Shown in pieces: positions 17,952 to 26,691 of a DNA stretch of 64,000 nucleotides (its first letter is position 1; the number at the start of each line of letters is the position of its first letter). The stretch covers positions 1,287,924-1,351,923 of the forward strand of contig NZ_KB850224.1 in assembly GCF_000369805.1 (NCBI RefSeq), given 5' to 3'. The notes below the pieces were generated by a model. It ran no database searches, was not told the origin of the DNA, and was given only the letters and a program-made list of their open reading frames with translations. The position numbers were made by a program, and so were the translations under genes. The stretch comes from Acinetobacter sp. NIPH 2100. GTDB taxonomy: Bacteria > Pseudomonadota > Gammaproteobacteria > Pseudomonadales > Moraxellaceae.

Positions 17952-18533
17952 TTAAGTGGTCTCAGGCTGCTGGCTTTGTTGAACGCTGGCTGCCAATTTT
18001 GCACGATCTTGCGGGTTCAAGGTGATGAAATAGGCGCCGATACGGAACTTACCTTGTTCTTCTGCACTACTGTGTGCCACTTGGGCGGTCGCTGCAATAT
18101 GGAAGAAGTTTTCAGGGTGGCTCAAGGTAATATGAATATAAGTGCCTTCATTAATATCTTGAGTGCTAAAGAAGCTTAATCCATTCTCCGAAAAGTTTAC
18201 CTGTTCAGGCACTGGCAACAATGATTGCACGATATTGTCGTAAAAAGACCCTGTAATCAGATTCAATTTCTGGTTAAAAAGGGATAAGATGCGAGCAATT
18301 TGTTGATCTTTTTCATTTAATTGTTCTAATTCGTAGCGAAACGCGTGATCAAATTGATCTAATTCTGCAAGTAGTAGAAAATAGCGCGGTAATACGAAAT
18401 GAGAGTCATAAGGATCATTCAGCGCAACATCATCTGGAATGATTTGATAGTTGATTCTCAACACGGCATCAATACGAGACATCACTCGACGTTCAGTGTT
18501 GTCGTCAACAAGATGATGTTGTGAATTTTCCAT
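17952..18533 (-). CDS. PilZ-like domain protein with split motif
   Basis: This 193-aa soluble protein carries both halves of the c-di-GMP-binding PilZ signature: RxxxR at R16-R20 (RVMSR) and the (D/N)xSxxG box at 113-118 (NFSENG). Between them lies an insert of about 90 mostly helical residues, whereas ordinary PilZ domains have a few tens of residues there. The later segment (GTYIHITL and GKFRIGAYFITL) fits the beta-barrel. It may sense c-di-GMP in surface attachment or twitching control (inference). It is convergent with the DMT transporter and divergent from lolC. Confidence 0.65.
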   Translation of the reverse strand: MENSQHHLVDDNTERRVMSRIDAVLRINYQIIPDDVALNDPYDSHFVLPRYFLLLAELDQFDHAFRYELEQLNEKDQQIARILSLFNQKLNLITGSFYDNIVQSLLPVPEQVNFSENGLSFFSTQDINEGTYIHITLSHPENFFHIAATAQVAHSSAEEQGKFRIGAYFITLNPQDRAKLAASVQQSQQPETT

Positions 18534-18558
18534 AATAAATCACCTCGGACTAGATGGT

Positions 18559-19794
18559 ATGTTTAAGCCAATTTCGCTGTATATAGGGTTGAGATACACT
18601 CGTGCTCGGCGGAGTAATCATTTTATTTCTTTTATTGCCTTGGTTTCCATGATTGGTTTAACCCTCGGCGTTGCTGTCCTCATTACAGTATTATCTGTCA
18701 TGAATGGTTTTGATCGCGAATTAAAAACTCGTGTTCTGGGAATGGTTCCACAAGCCACTGTTTCTTCTACTCAAATTCTAACAGATTGGCCTGAGCTTGT
18801 AAAAAAAGTTGAGCATCATCCGCATGTCACTGGGGTTGCACCATTTACCCAATTGCAGGGAATGTTAACAGCGCAAGGTCAAGTAGCAGGAATCATGGTC
18901 ACTGGGATTGAACCTGAATATGAAAAGAAGGTTTCAATCATTCAAAACCACATGGTCTCAGGTGATTTAAATGCCTTGAAGAAAGGTGAGTTCGGTATTG
19001 TTCTCGGTAAGGACATGACCGATGCGCTGGGTCTGGGTTTAAATGACAATGTGACATTGGTGTTACCAGAAGCAACACCTTCTCCAGCAGGTGTGGTGCC
19101 GCGTTTTAAACGTTTTAAAATCGTCGGTATTTTTAGTGTAGGTGCAGAAGTGGATTCAATGGTGGGTTATATCGCCTTGAATGATGCGTCTACCTTGCTA
19201 CGTTTACCAGATGGCGCACAAGGTGTTCGTTTGAAACTGGATGATATTTTTGCTGCACCAAAAGTGGCCAATGATATTGTCAGCCAGTTGCCAAGTAACT
19301 TCTATGCATCGAACTGGACCTATACCCATGGTAATTTGTTCAATGCGATCCAAATGGAAAAAACGCTCGTCGGTCTATTACTGGTACTGATTATTGTCGT
19401 TGCAGCATTTAATATTGTGTCATCACTGGTCATGGTGGTTACAGACAAAAAGTCTGATATTGCGATTTTGCGTACCTTAGGTGCTTCGCCTTCGATGATT
19501 ACCAAAATTTTCATGGTGCAAGGTACGGTGATTGGGGTGATTGGTACCATTGCAGGTACGATTTTAGGTGTGACTTTAGCATTGACCATCAGCGATATTA
19601 TTTCTTGGTTCAATACGGTCTTAGGTTTGAATCTATTTGATGCGTACTTTGTGCATTACTTACCTTCATATCTCAGATGGCAAGATGTGGTGGTGATTGT
19701 AACTGTATCTTTGATATTAAGTTTCTTGGCGACAGTTTATCCTGCTTTGCGTGCAGCCAAAGTTCAACCTGCTGAGGCGTTACGTTATGAGTAA
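18559..19794 (+). CDS. lolC: Lipoprotein-releasing ABC permease, LolC/LolE family (LolF-type)
   Basis: This 411-aa permease begins PISLYIGLRYTRARR, the family hallmark. It has a first membrane helix at about 24-46, a large periplasmic domain (about 50-265) and three C-terminal helices in FtsX layout. It extracts outer-membrane lipoproteins from the inner membrane and passes them to LolA. Only one permease gene is present, directly followed by lolD, which fits a homodimeric LolF-type permease as described for Acinetobacter and Francisella (recall), rather than the E. coli LolC/LolE pair. Its 3' end overlaps the lolD start by 8 bp. Confidence 0.93.
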   Translation: MFKPISLYIGLRYTRARRSNHFISFIALVSMIGLTLGVAVLITVLSVMNGFDRELKTRVLGMVPQATVSSTQILTDWPELVKKVEHHPHVTGVAPFTQLQGMLTAQGQVAGIMVTGIEPEYEKKVSIIQNHMVSGDLNALKKGEFGIVLGKDMTDALGLGLNDNVTLVLPEATPSPAGVVPRFKRFKIVGIFSVGAEVDSMVGYIALNDASTLLRLPDGAQGVRLKLDDIFAAPKVANDIVSQLPSNFYASNWTYTHGNLFNAIQMEKTLVGLLLVLIIVVAAFNIVSSLVMVVTDKKSDIAILRTLGASPSMITKIFMVQGTVIGVIGTIAGTILGVTLALTISDIISWFNTVLGLNLFDAYFVHYLPSYLRWQDVVVIVTVSLILSFLATVYPALRAAKVQPAEALRYE

Positions 19795-20470
19795 TATTGT
19801 CTTAGAAGCAAAAGATATTTATAAGCATTTTGATGATGGAAAAAGCAAAGTTGAAGTGATTAAAGGTTTATCACTTCAAGTAAAAGCTGGTGAGTTCGTT
19901 TCCATTGTTGGTTCAAGTGGCTCAGGTAAAAGTACGTTATTGCATGCATTGGGTGGCTTAGAGCAGCCTTCGCAAGGGCAAGTATTTTTACAAGGGCAAC
20001 GCTTTGATAATTTAGGCGAAGCCGAACGGGGCTACAAGCGTAACCAATATTTAGGTTTTGTTTATCAGTTCCATCATTTATTGCCTGAGTTTTCAGCACT
20101 GGAAAATGTGGCAATGCCATTAATGATACGTGGTGAAAGCAACTTCAAAGATGTGAAAAAACAGGTGGAATACCTGTTGGATCGTGTCGGCTTATCTCAT
20201 CGTATGGACCACAAACCCGGTGAATTGTCTGGTGGTGAGCGTCAACGTGTGGCATTAGCACGTGCATTGGTAACTAGACCTGCTGTGGTTTTAGCAGATG
20301 AACCAACGGGTAATTTAGATCGCAAAACAGCGCTCAGTATTTTTGAATTACTCACTGATTTGAAAAAAGAGCTGAACATGGCAATGTTAATTGTGACCCA
20401 TGATGAGCAATTGGCACAGTCAGCTGACTCTATTTTGCATATGCAAGATGGTTTATGGCTTGATCAATAA
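19787..20470 (+). CDS. lolD: Lipoprotein-releasing ABC ATPase
   Basis: This 227-aa ATPase has Walker A GSSGSGKST, the signature LSGGERQR, Walker B VVLADEPTGNLD and the switch His in IVTHD. It powers the adjoining LolC/F permease. The ATG at 19787 lies inside the end of the permease gene, an 8-bp overlap that implies translational coupling; an upstream in-frame start at 19751 would give a non-family N-terminus. A terminator follows about 25 bp after the stop. Confidence 0.96.
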   Translation: MSNIVLEAKDIYKHFDDGKSKVEVIKGLSLQVKAGEFVSIVGSSGSGKSTLLHALGGLEQPSQGQVFLQGQRFDNLGEAERGYKRNQYLGFVYQFHHLLPEFSALENVAMPLMIRGESNFKDVKKQVEYLLDRVGLSHRMDHKPGELSGGERQRVALARALVTRPAVVLADEPTGNLDRKTALSIFELLTDLKKELNMAMLIVTHDEQLAQSADSILHMQDGLWLDQ

Positions 20471-20493
20471 TAAATATTTTGTTTAAGCACTTG

Positions 20494-20523
20494 TTAAAGC
20501 CCTGCAAACGGGCTTTAATTTTA
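20494..20523 (+). terminator. Intrinsic terminator after lolCD
   Basis: A 9-bp stem TTAAAGCCC / GGGCTTTAA with a 7-nt loop is followed by a T-rich stretch before comEC. Confidence 0.85.
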
Positions 20524-20556
20524 TCATTAGAATAATTAAAAAATTAATTTAGTAAA

Positions 20557-22983
20557 ATGTTAAAAATTATCTTATTGGGCTGGATTGCTGGGATTGCCTT
20601 TATGGGGCGGGAGCTCGCTTTTGTCGCTGCCACATGGTGGGTATGGTTGACTTTAGCAGTTATAATTTTTGCTTTTAGCCTTTTCCAAAGACGATCTCAT
20701 TTATATTTATCTGCTTATAAAGCGTTACTTATAATCAGTGCCAGTTGGGCATTGTTTGCTATGGGCTATCATTATGCTGACTCAGCTTTAGCGCAGCGGC
20801 TCAAATTGAGAGAAGTTGAAGTTCAGCCTTTTGAAGCAATTGTTTATATTAAAAAAATCGATCAGCTGACCGAAGATGGACAAAAACAAATTGCCGAGGT
20901 GCTGAACCGACGGGAGCAGCCAGTAGCTTGGTTTCTCTATTTGAATAAGGCAAAACAACAAGCGATTCCAGAACAGGTTTTAGAGTTGGGTCATTATTAT
21001 CGAATCTATGGAACGATCAAACCTGCCCATAGTTATGCAGTTGCAGGTGCTTTTGATCAGGAGAAATGGTTTTTACAACAAAATGTTATGTCGGCATTTT
21101 CGGTCAGACATATTCAGCCATTGAGTCGCGATGAAATCTATCGCCTGGGTTATCAGCAGCATCTTAAGCAGCAACAAAGCCTTCAAGCAATGTTGTTATT
21201 AAAAATTGAGACCATGCGGCTGTCATTTCGACACATGTTTCAGGCTTCGGGTCTGCAACATAAAGGTTTACTTCTCGCATTACTTACAGGGGATGAAAGC
21301 CTGTTATCAAATCGCTTAAAGCAGCAATTTCAACAGTTGGGAATTTCACATCTGTTGGCGATTTCAGGTCCGCATGTGCTGATTTTTGCGTTGCTGTTGA
21401 CATGGGTTTTGAAACGTATGCTGCAACGTTATTATCCAAAATTATATTTATGGCAACCACGACAGATCTTGCTGCTATTGCCGTTTGTGGTCAGCGTATT
21501 GCTGTATGTGACTTTTGTCGGTTTTGAAATTCCAGCGATAAGAACATTATTAACCGTCGTCATTGCGAGCCTTTTTCTATTATTTCGCCAGTCGATTCAG
21601 CCCTTAGCGTTACTGGTTTACAGCGCCAGTTTATTACTGATTTATGATCCATTTAGTATTCTTTCCGCTGCATTTTGGCTGTCTTATGGGGCATGTTTTA
21701 TTCTGCTACGGATCTATCAAACCATTCAACAATTACCGCGAGAATTGATTCTGACACCGACACAAAAACTGGTTTTGACCATCAATATTTTCATTGAATC
21801 GCAATGGAAAATCTTTATTGCATTGTTACCTTTGGTGGTTATTTTCTTTCAGCAAATTTCTTGGGCAGCACCATTTAGCAATCTGATTGCGATTCCTTTG
21901 CTCGGTGGCTTGATTGTACCTTTGAATATTATTGCCGCTTGTATCTGGCTGCTCATTCCTGCATTTGGAAAGCTGTTATTTCAGTTGAATGGTGTGTTGT
22001 TATCGGTACTGATGTGGTTGTTGAATATGCTCCAACATCTTTCACCAAGCCTATATGGTGTGAGTTATACACCTTTGATGATGGTGAGTTTAATTATTGG
22101 GTTGATTATTCTATTTATGCCAAAAGGGATAACTCCAAAGCTTTGGGCAGGCATCTGTTTTTTGCCCATAGTTTTAGGCCTAAAAACTCAGCCTACTGTC
22201 CTGAATATTGTTGATGTGGGGCAAGGGCAAGCGATCTTTTTGCAGCATCCACAGCAGACTTTAATGATCGATACAGGTGGCTCTTATGATGAAACCAAAT
22301 TTAGTATAGGTGAACGCGTGGTTATCCCTTTCTTAAGGGAGAAAGGCATCCGAGCATTGGATCACGTCATTCTATCCCACCTTGATCAAGATCATAGCGG
22401 TGCGTTTCCCTCGATTCAAAATGCGTTTGATATTACCCAAGTTCAATCCAATGAGCTGAGTGACATTATGCCATTTAAAGATAATTTTTCATTATGTCAG
22501 CAAGGGCAAAATTGGTCTTATTCAAATCTAAAAATAGAAATTCTATCACCCGATCTGGACGGTTTAGCACTTGCAAAGCATCAGCAAAATGAACAGTCCT
22601 GTGTGGTATATCTACAGTTTTCCAAGGCCCAGCCTTATCAAAACTTTCTGATTATGGGGGATGCAGGGTGGGAAACTGAATATAAGCTCTTACGTCAGTA
22701 TCCTGATTTAAAAGTGGATGTTTTGGTGCTTGGTCATCATGGCAGTAAAAATAGCTCTGCATATGATTTTTTAGCTGTGTTAAAACCGAAACTGGCGATT
22801 GCTTCAGCAGGATTTAATAATCGTTATGGTCATCCAAGCCAAGAACTACAAAGTCGTCTTCAAGCCTTAAATATTCCTTTACTGAATACTGCAGATACAG
22901 GTGGTCTGAGTTTTGTCTTTGAGCATGACACCGTAGAGTTAAAACAACAGAGACAACAATTCAAGTGGTTGAAAAGAGAATAG
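20557..22983 (+). CDS. comEC: ComEC/Rec2 DNA-uptake channel
   Basis: This 808-aa protein forms the inner-membrane channel that takes single-stranded DNA into the cell during natural transformation. The order is: N-terminal helices and a DUF4131/OB-like soluble region (about 1-200), the Competence membrane domain (about 225-530, with LLALLTGDESLL and LLAISGPHVLIFAL), then a C-terminal metallo-beta-lactamase-like nuclease domain (about 555-790) with VDVGQGQAIFL, HLDQDHSG and LGHHGSKNSS. All domains look intact, so the locus should be competent. Its stop lies 1 bp from the convergent acyltransferase stop. Confidence 0.95.
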   Translation: MLKIILLGWIAGIAFMGRELAFVAATWWVWLTLAVIIFAFSLFQRRSHLYLSAYKALLIISASWALFAMGYHYADSALAQRLKLREVEVQPFEAIVYIKKIDQLTEDGQKQIAEVLNRREQPVAWFLYLNKAKQQAIPEQVLELGHYYRIYGTIKPAHSYAVAGAFDQEKWFLQQNVMSAFSVRHIQPLSRDEIYRLGYQQHLKQQQSLQAMLLLKIETMRLSFRHMFQASGLQHKGLLLALLTGDESLLSNRLKQQFQQLGISHLLAISGPHVLIFALLLTWVLKRMLQRYYPKLYLWQPRQILLLLPFVVSVLLYVTFVGFEIPAIRTLLTVVIASLFLLFRQSIQPLALLVYSASLLLIYDPFSILSAAFWLSYGACFILLRIYQTIQQLPRELILTPTQKLVLTINIFIESQWKIFIALLPLVVIFFQQISWAAPFSNLIAIPLLGGLIVPLNIIAACIWLLIPAFGKLLFQLNGVLLSVLMWLLNMLQHLSPSLYGVSYTPLMMVSLIIGLIILFMPKGITPKLWAGICFLPIVLGLKTQPTVLNIVDVGQGQAIFLQHPQQTLMIDTGGSYDETKFSIGERVVIPFLREKGIRALDHVILSHLDQDHSGAFPSIQNAFDITQVQSNELSDIMPFKDNFSLCQQGQNWSYSNLKIEILSPDLDGLALAKHQQNEQSCVVYLQFSKAQPYQNFLIMGDAGWETEYKLLRQYPDLKVDVLVLGHHGSKNSSAYDFLAVLKPKLAIASAGFNNRYGHPSQELQSRLQALNIPLLNTADTGGLSFVFEHDTVELKQQRQQFKWLKRE

Positions 22984-23002
22984 CCTAAGCATTCTCTTTT
23001 TG
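22972..23002. terminator. Bidirectional terminator spanning both stop codons of comEC and lpxM
   Basis: AAAAGAGAAT / ATTCTCTTTT forms a 10-bp stem with a 9-nt loop that contains the ends of both convergent genes. T-runs occur on both outgoing strands. The two genes share one terminator built from coding sequence. Confidence 0.8.
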
Positions 23003-23941
23003 CTGTGTTTGTCGACGAACTTCAGCAACTTTTGCGAGTGCTTCTTTTTCATCAATATCATAAATTTTCTTTAAATCAGGGTTAGCGCGAAAACGTTTAT
23101 AACTCCAGTGATAATGTTCTGGGTAACGTCGAATCAGCTGTTCCAAGGTTTGGTGAACAATCAAAGTCCCATCTTCAGCATTGCCTTCATAGATTTGAGA
23201 GCTGATTGGCTCGATATACATATCAAAGCCATCCTGATCATTTCTAATGGTATAAAATAATAAAGCTCGAGCCTTGGTTTTTTGAATGAGTTTGGCACTG
23301 AGACTGCTAGATGCTAATGGAATACCAAAATAATCGACCATATCTCCACCATGATCGGGAGTATGATCTGGAAGAATAACAGTGGTGCCACCTTGTTTTA
23401 GTGCTTTAAAAATCTGTCGTACCCCGCTTTCATCGGTCGGTACTAAATTTGCCTGATTACGGCTACGCGCATCACGAACAAAACGATCAGCATCAGGGTT
23501 TTTGACAGGTTTATATAGGATCGTCATTTGAGTATGTTGTGCTAACCATGCGTTCATGACTTCCCAAGTCCCCAAATGAGGCATAATCAGGACGACGCCT
23601 TTTTTTTCTGCTAAGGCTTCATGGAAATAATGTTCACCATGAATATTTTGGATTCTTTGAATATTTTTGGCATCTGTTGAGCCCCAAATACTGAAAAATT
23701 CAAAATAAGAACTCAATTCATTTCGAATGGCTTGTTTGGTGATTTGTTGTCTATGCTGTTGATCCATCTCGGGAAAAGCAATTTGTATATTCAAACCAAT
23801 TGTTTTGGAAAGCTTGGACAGCGGAAGAGTAGTGACCAAGGCTGCAACCATACGTGCAAAGAAGCGCCCTAATTGAATCGGCTGGCGACTAACAAACTGA
23901 ATAAGACGATAACTTGTGCTGCTTGATTTAGGCTGAGTCAT
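22985..23941 (-). CDS. lpxM: LpxL/LpxM-family lipid A acyltransferase, probably LpxM
   Basis: This 318-aa enzyme belongs to the lysophospholipid/lipid A acyltransferase family. The catalytic HX4E motif is in MPHLGTWEV, and the substrate-binding DHTPDHGG and VDYFGIPLASSS segments follow. An N-terminal hydrophobic stretch (about 28-45) may anchor it to the inner membrane. I recall, unchecked, that in A. baumannii the dual-acylating LpxM lies beside comEC, which supports LpxM over LpxL; sequence alone does not settle this. It is divergent from the SppA-like gene and convergent with comEC. Confidence 0.78.
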   Translation of the reverse strand: MTQPKSSSTSYRLIQFVSRQPIQLGRFFARMVAALVTTLPLSKLSKTIGLNIQIAFPEMDQQHRQQITKQAIRNELSSYFEFFSIWGSTDAKNIQRIQNIHGEHYFHEALAEKKGVVLIMPHLGTWEVMNAWLAQHTQMTILYKPVKNPDADRFVRDARSRNQANLVPTDESGVRQIFKALKQGGTTVILPDHTPDHGGDMVDYFGIPLASSSLSAKLIQKTKARALLFYTIRNDQDGFDMYIEPISSQIYEGNAEDGTLIVHQTLEQLIRRYPEHYHWSYKRFRANPDLKKIYDIDEKEALAKVAEVRRQTQQKENA

Positions 23942-24079
23942 GTATCAATAATTAGAAAAAATTACAAAGGGAAGTATAAAGCAAAAAATAATTATAAGTT
24001 AAGACAAGTTATTTAAACAGTTTTATTCAAATCCACGTATATAATGAAGTCACTTTAAAATATATTGGATTGGAATCTT

Positions 24080-25102
24080 ATGTCCGATTGGCCACCAAAA
24101 CCACAAAACGAATCTACAAATAGTAATAATGTGACAGGCAAAGAATGGCAGATTTTAGAAAAAGCCGTGCTTGCTTCTGTTGAAGAACAACGTCGTAGCC
24201 GTCGTTGGGGTATTTTCTTCAAATGTTTGGGCTTTGCATATTTGCTGATCGTATTATTAGCAATGACCAAGAGCTGTACCACCTCATCTGATAAATCAAC
24301 CACAAATATTAGTAGTAATCACTTGGCTGTGGTTGATATTGTCGGCACCATCGATTCATCTGCAGGTCAGTCTACAGTGAATAGTGAAGATACCAATAAA
24401 GCCTTAAAACGTGCATTTGAAGCAAGTGGAAGTAAGGCCGTTGCTTTAAATATTAATTCACCAGGTGGTTCACCAGTACAGTCTGATGAAATCTGGCAAG
24501 AAATCCGCTATCTGAAAAAACAGCATCCAGATAAAAAAGTTTATGCAGTGATCGGTGATATGGGTGCATCAGGTGCGTACTATATTGCTTCTGCGGCAGA
24601 TGAAATTATTGTGAATCCATCAAGTCTCGTAGGTTCAATTGGTGTGATCATGCCGAACTATGGTTTAAGTGGCTTAGCGCAAAAGCTGGGGATTGAAGAC
24701 CGTACGCTTACTGCGGGTAGCAATAAAGACATTTTAAGTATGACCAAACCACTTGATCCAGCACAGAAACAACATGTGCAGTCAGTGCTTGATAATGTGC
24801 ATACTCACTTTATTAATGCGGTTAAAGAAGGCCGTGGTAAACGTTTGAAATCAAACGACCCAGCGATTTTCTCAGGTCTGTTCTGGACAGGTGAGCAAGC
24901 CGTTGCTTTAGGTGTGGCGGATCGTAACGGAAGTCTGACAACATTGATGCGTGATTTAAAAATCGAGCAAAAAGTGGACTATACGGTACAACGTAATCCA
25001 TTAGAGTCTATTTTAGGGCGTATGGGTGCACAGCTTGGCGCAGGAATTAGTAGTTCGCTTGCTGCCCAACTTGAGACTCAGCAGAACGCGAAAATACAAT
25101 AA
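24080..25102 (+). CDS. sppA: S49 family (SppA-like) signal peptide peptidase
   Basis: This protein of about 340 aa is a short-form SppA. A polar N-terminus leads to one membrane helix (about 43-63). The ClpP-like fold follows, with INSPGGSPVQSDEI, the nucleophile Ser in GDMGASGAYYIASAADEI, and NPSSLVGSIGVIMPNYG; the general-base Lys is probably in the following GSNKDILS segment. It should degrade leftover signal peptides in the membrane. ATG at 24080 is preferred over TTG at 24065. It is monocistronic, with its own terminator. Confidence 0.9.
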   Translation: MSDWPPKPQNESTNSNNVTGKEWQILEKAVLASVEEQRRSRRWGIFFKCLGFAYLLIVLLAMTKSCTTSSDKSTTNISSNHLAVVDIVGTIDSSAGQSTVNSEDTNKALKRAFEASGSKAVALNINSPGGSPVQSDEIWQEIRYLKKQHPDKKVYAVIGDMGASGAYYIASAADEIIVNPSSLVGSIGVIMPNYGLSGLAQKLGIEDRTLTAGSNKDILSMTKPLDPAQKQHVQSVLDNVHTHFINAVKEGRGKRLKSNDPAIFSGLFWTGEQAVALGVADRNGSLTTLMRDLKIEQKVDYTVQRNPLESILGRMGAQLGAGISSSLAAQLETQQNAKIQ

Positions 25103-25108
25103 TATTTC

Positions 25109-25141
25109 AAAAAGGGTTGTGTCGATCACAGCCCTTTTTTT
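25109..25141 (+). terminator. Intrinsic terminator after sppA-like gene
   Basis: AAAGGGTTGTG pairs with CACAGCCCTTT (one G-U) around a 5-nt loop and runs into seven T. Confidence 0.9.
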
Positions 25142-25234
25142 ATTCTAAAAATAACTGGACAGTTATCCTTTTAATTTGCAATACATATGTAGAGCAGGAT
25201 AATTGACCAATCAGTGAAAATAAAAGACAAGCTT

Positions 25235-26026
25235 ATGAAACCTTTGATTCATTTTGCCCATGCCAATGGTGTTCCTTCTAAAGTTTATCAAAAGCTGTTT
25301 GATCAATTAAAAGATCAATACGACATTATTTACGTGGCAGAAATTGGAAATGATAAACGTTATCCGATTACCCATGGCTGGACGCATTTAGTTGATCAGA
25401 TTGTCGATAGTATTGTGCAGCAAGCGCAAGGTCGCAAGGTAATTGGTCTGGGGCATTCTTTGGGCTCCGTGTTGACTTTAATGGCAGCCTATCGCCGTCC
25501 TGAATTATTTTCACAAGTGATCATGCTAGATCCACCGTTAATCATTGGTAAAGCATCCTTTGTCTTTCATCTTGCTAAAATGTTTAAACCTAAATTAGTA
25601 GATAAAATTACCCCAGCAGGTTTGTCGGTACGTCGACGTGATCATTGGGAGTCGCGTGAACAAGCTGCTGAATTGTTAGGTTCGAGAGGCTTTTATCAAC
25701 ATTTTGATCCTGTTTGTTTCCAAGCTTATATTGAGCATGCTTTGACGGATGATCATCAAAATGGTGGGGTGACTTTAACGATTCCTAAAGAGGATGAAGT
25801 GGCTATGTTTAGAACCACTCCATCTATGTGGTGGTTACCAATGCCAAAACCACCTGTACCCGTGCATTTGGTTGTTGGGCAAGACAGTGTTTTCTTGAAA
25901 GAGAAGTTCCCGCAAGTGGCGAAAAAGAAATTAGCTATTCCTTTTTCTGTGCTTGAGGGTGGCCATATGTTCCCATTAGAGCATCCTGTGGAAACGGTTG
26001 AGAAAATTAAAAGTTTGGTGATTTGA
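25235..26026 (+). CDS. Alpha/beta-hydrolase
   Basis: This protein of about 263 aa has the alpha/beta-hydrolase fold. The nucleophile elbow is GHSLG in VIGLGHSLGSVLT, the acid is probably Asp in VGQDSVF, and the catalytic His is in GGHMFPLEHP. The N-terminal HFAHANGVPS holds the oxyanion-hole region. No signal peptide or membrane segment is seen, so it is cytoplasmic. Substrate is unknown. ATG at 25235 is preferred over GTG at 25214. It is convergent with purN across a shared terminator. Confidence 0.87.
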   Translation: MKPLIHFAHANGVPSKVYQKLFDQLKDQYDIIYVAEIGNDKRYPITHGWTHLVDQIVDSIVQQAQGRKVIGLGHSLGSVLTLMAAYRRPELFSQVIMLDPPLIIGKASFVFHLAKMFKPKLVDKITPAGLSVRRRDHWESREQAAELLGSRGFYQHFDPVCFQAYIEHALTDDHQNGGVTLTIPKEDEVAMFRTTPSMWWLPMPKPPVPVHLVVGQDSVFLKEKFPQVAKKKLAIPFSVLEGGHMFPLEHPVETVEKIKSLVI

Positions 26027-26033
26027 TTGCATA

Positions 26034-26061
26034 AAAAACGCATCCAGAGATGCGTTTTTTA
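26034..26061. terminator. Bidirectional terminator, hydrolase / purN
   Basis: AAAAAACGCATC pairs perfectly with GATGCGTTTTTT around a 4-nt loop between two convergent genes. The A- and T-tracts make it work both ways. Confidence 0.95.
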
Positions 26062-26064
26062 TTT

Positions 26065-26691
26065 TTAGAATTGTGCGAATTGAATCGGTCGTTCTAAAGG
26101 TTTCTGATTGAAATAGGCTTGACCGTTTTGCCAGGTCAGTTGACCTGTACAGAACCATTGTGCAACTTGAGGATAGATAAAATGCTCAAGTTGATGCACA
26201 CGTTGTGCCAAGCTTGTTACAGAGTCATGCAAACCCACTTGAATTGCCGATTGTGCAATACTTTGTCCAGCATCGAGTTCGGCTGTGACAAAATGAACTG
26301 TACAACCATGTAAACGATCTCCTGTATTCAATACACGTTGATGTGTATGAACACCTTTATAAAAAGGCAGCAGAGAAGGATGGATGTTTAACATTTTGCC
26401 TTGCCATTTGCTAACAAAGCTTGGCGTTAAAATACGCATGAAACCCGCAAGAATAACCAGATCCACTTGCCATGCTAACAATTGTTGATGCATAGCGTCG
26501 TCAAAGCTTTCTCGATTGGGATAATCTTTATGTGAAATAACAGCGGTCGCAATATTGGTTTTCTCGGCACGTTGCAATGCGTAGGCATCGGCTTTGTTTG
26601 AGAGTACACCAATGATTTGCCCTGACAGATTTGCATCTATCAGGGCTTGTAAGTTGCTACCGTTGCCAGAGACAAGGACAGCAATTCTCAT
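26065..26691 (-). CDS. purN: Phosphoribosylglycinamide formyltransferase
   Basis: This 208-aa enzyme transfers the formyl group of 10-formyl-THF to GAR in purine synthesis. The N-terminus RIAVLVSGNGSNLQALID is the GAR-binding loop; LAGFMRILTPSFV and the catalytic HPSLLPFYKGVHTH follow, with the Asp in ELDAGQSI. The start codon overlaps the purM stop (TAATG), so the two are translationally coupled. Confidence 0.97.
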   Translation of the reverse strand: MRIAVLVSGNGSNLQALIDANLSGQIIGVLSNKADAYALQRAEKTNIATAVISHKDYPNRESFDDAMHQQLLAWQVDLVILAGFMRILTPSFVSKWQGKMLNIHPSLLPFYKGVHTHQRVLNTGDRLHGCTVHFVTAELDAGQSIAQSAIQVGLHDSVTSLAQRVHQLEHFIYPQVAQWFCTGQLTWQNGQAYFNQKPLERPIQFAQF

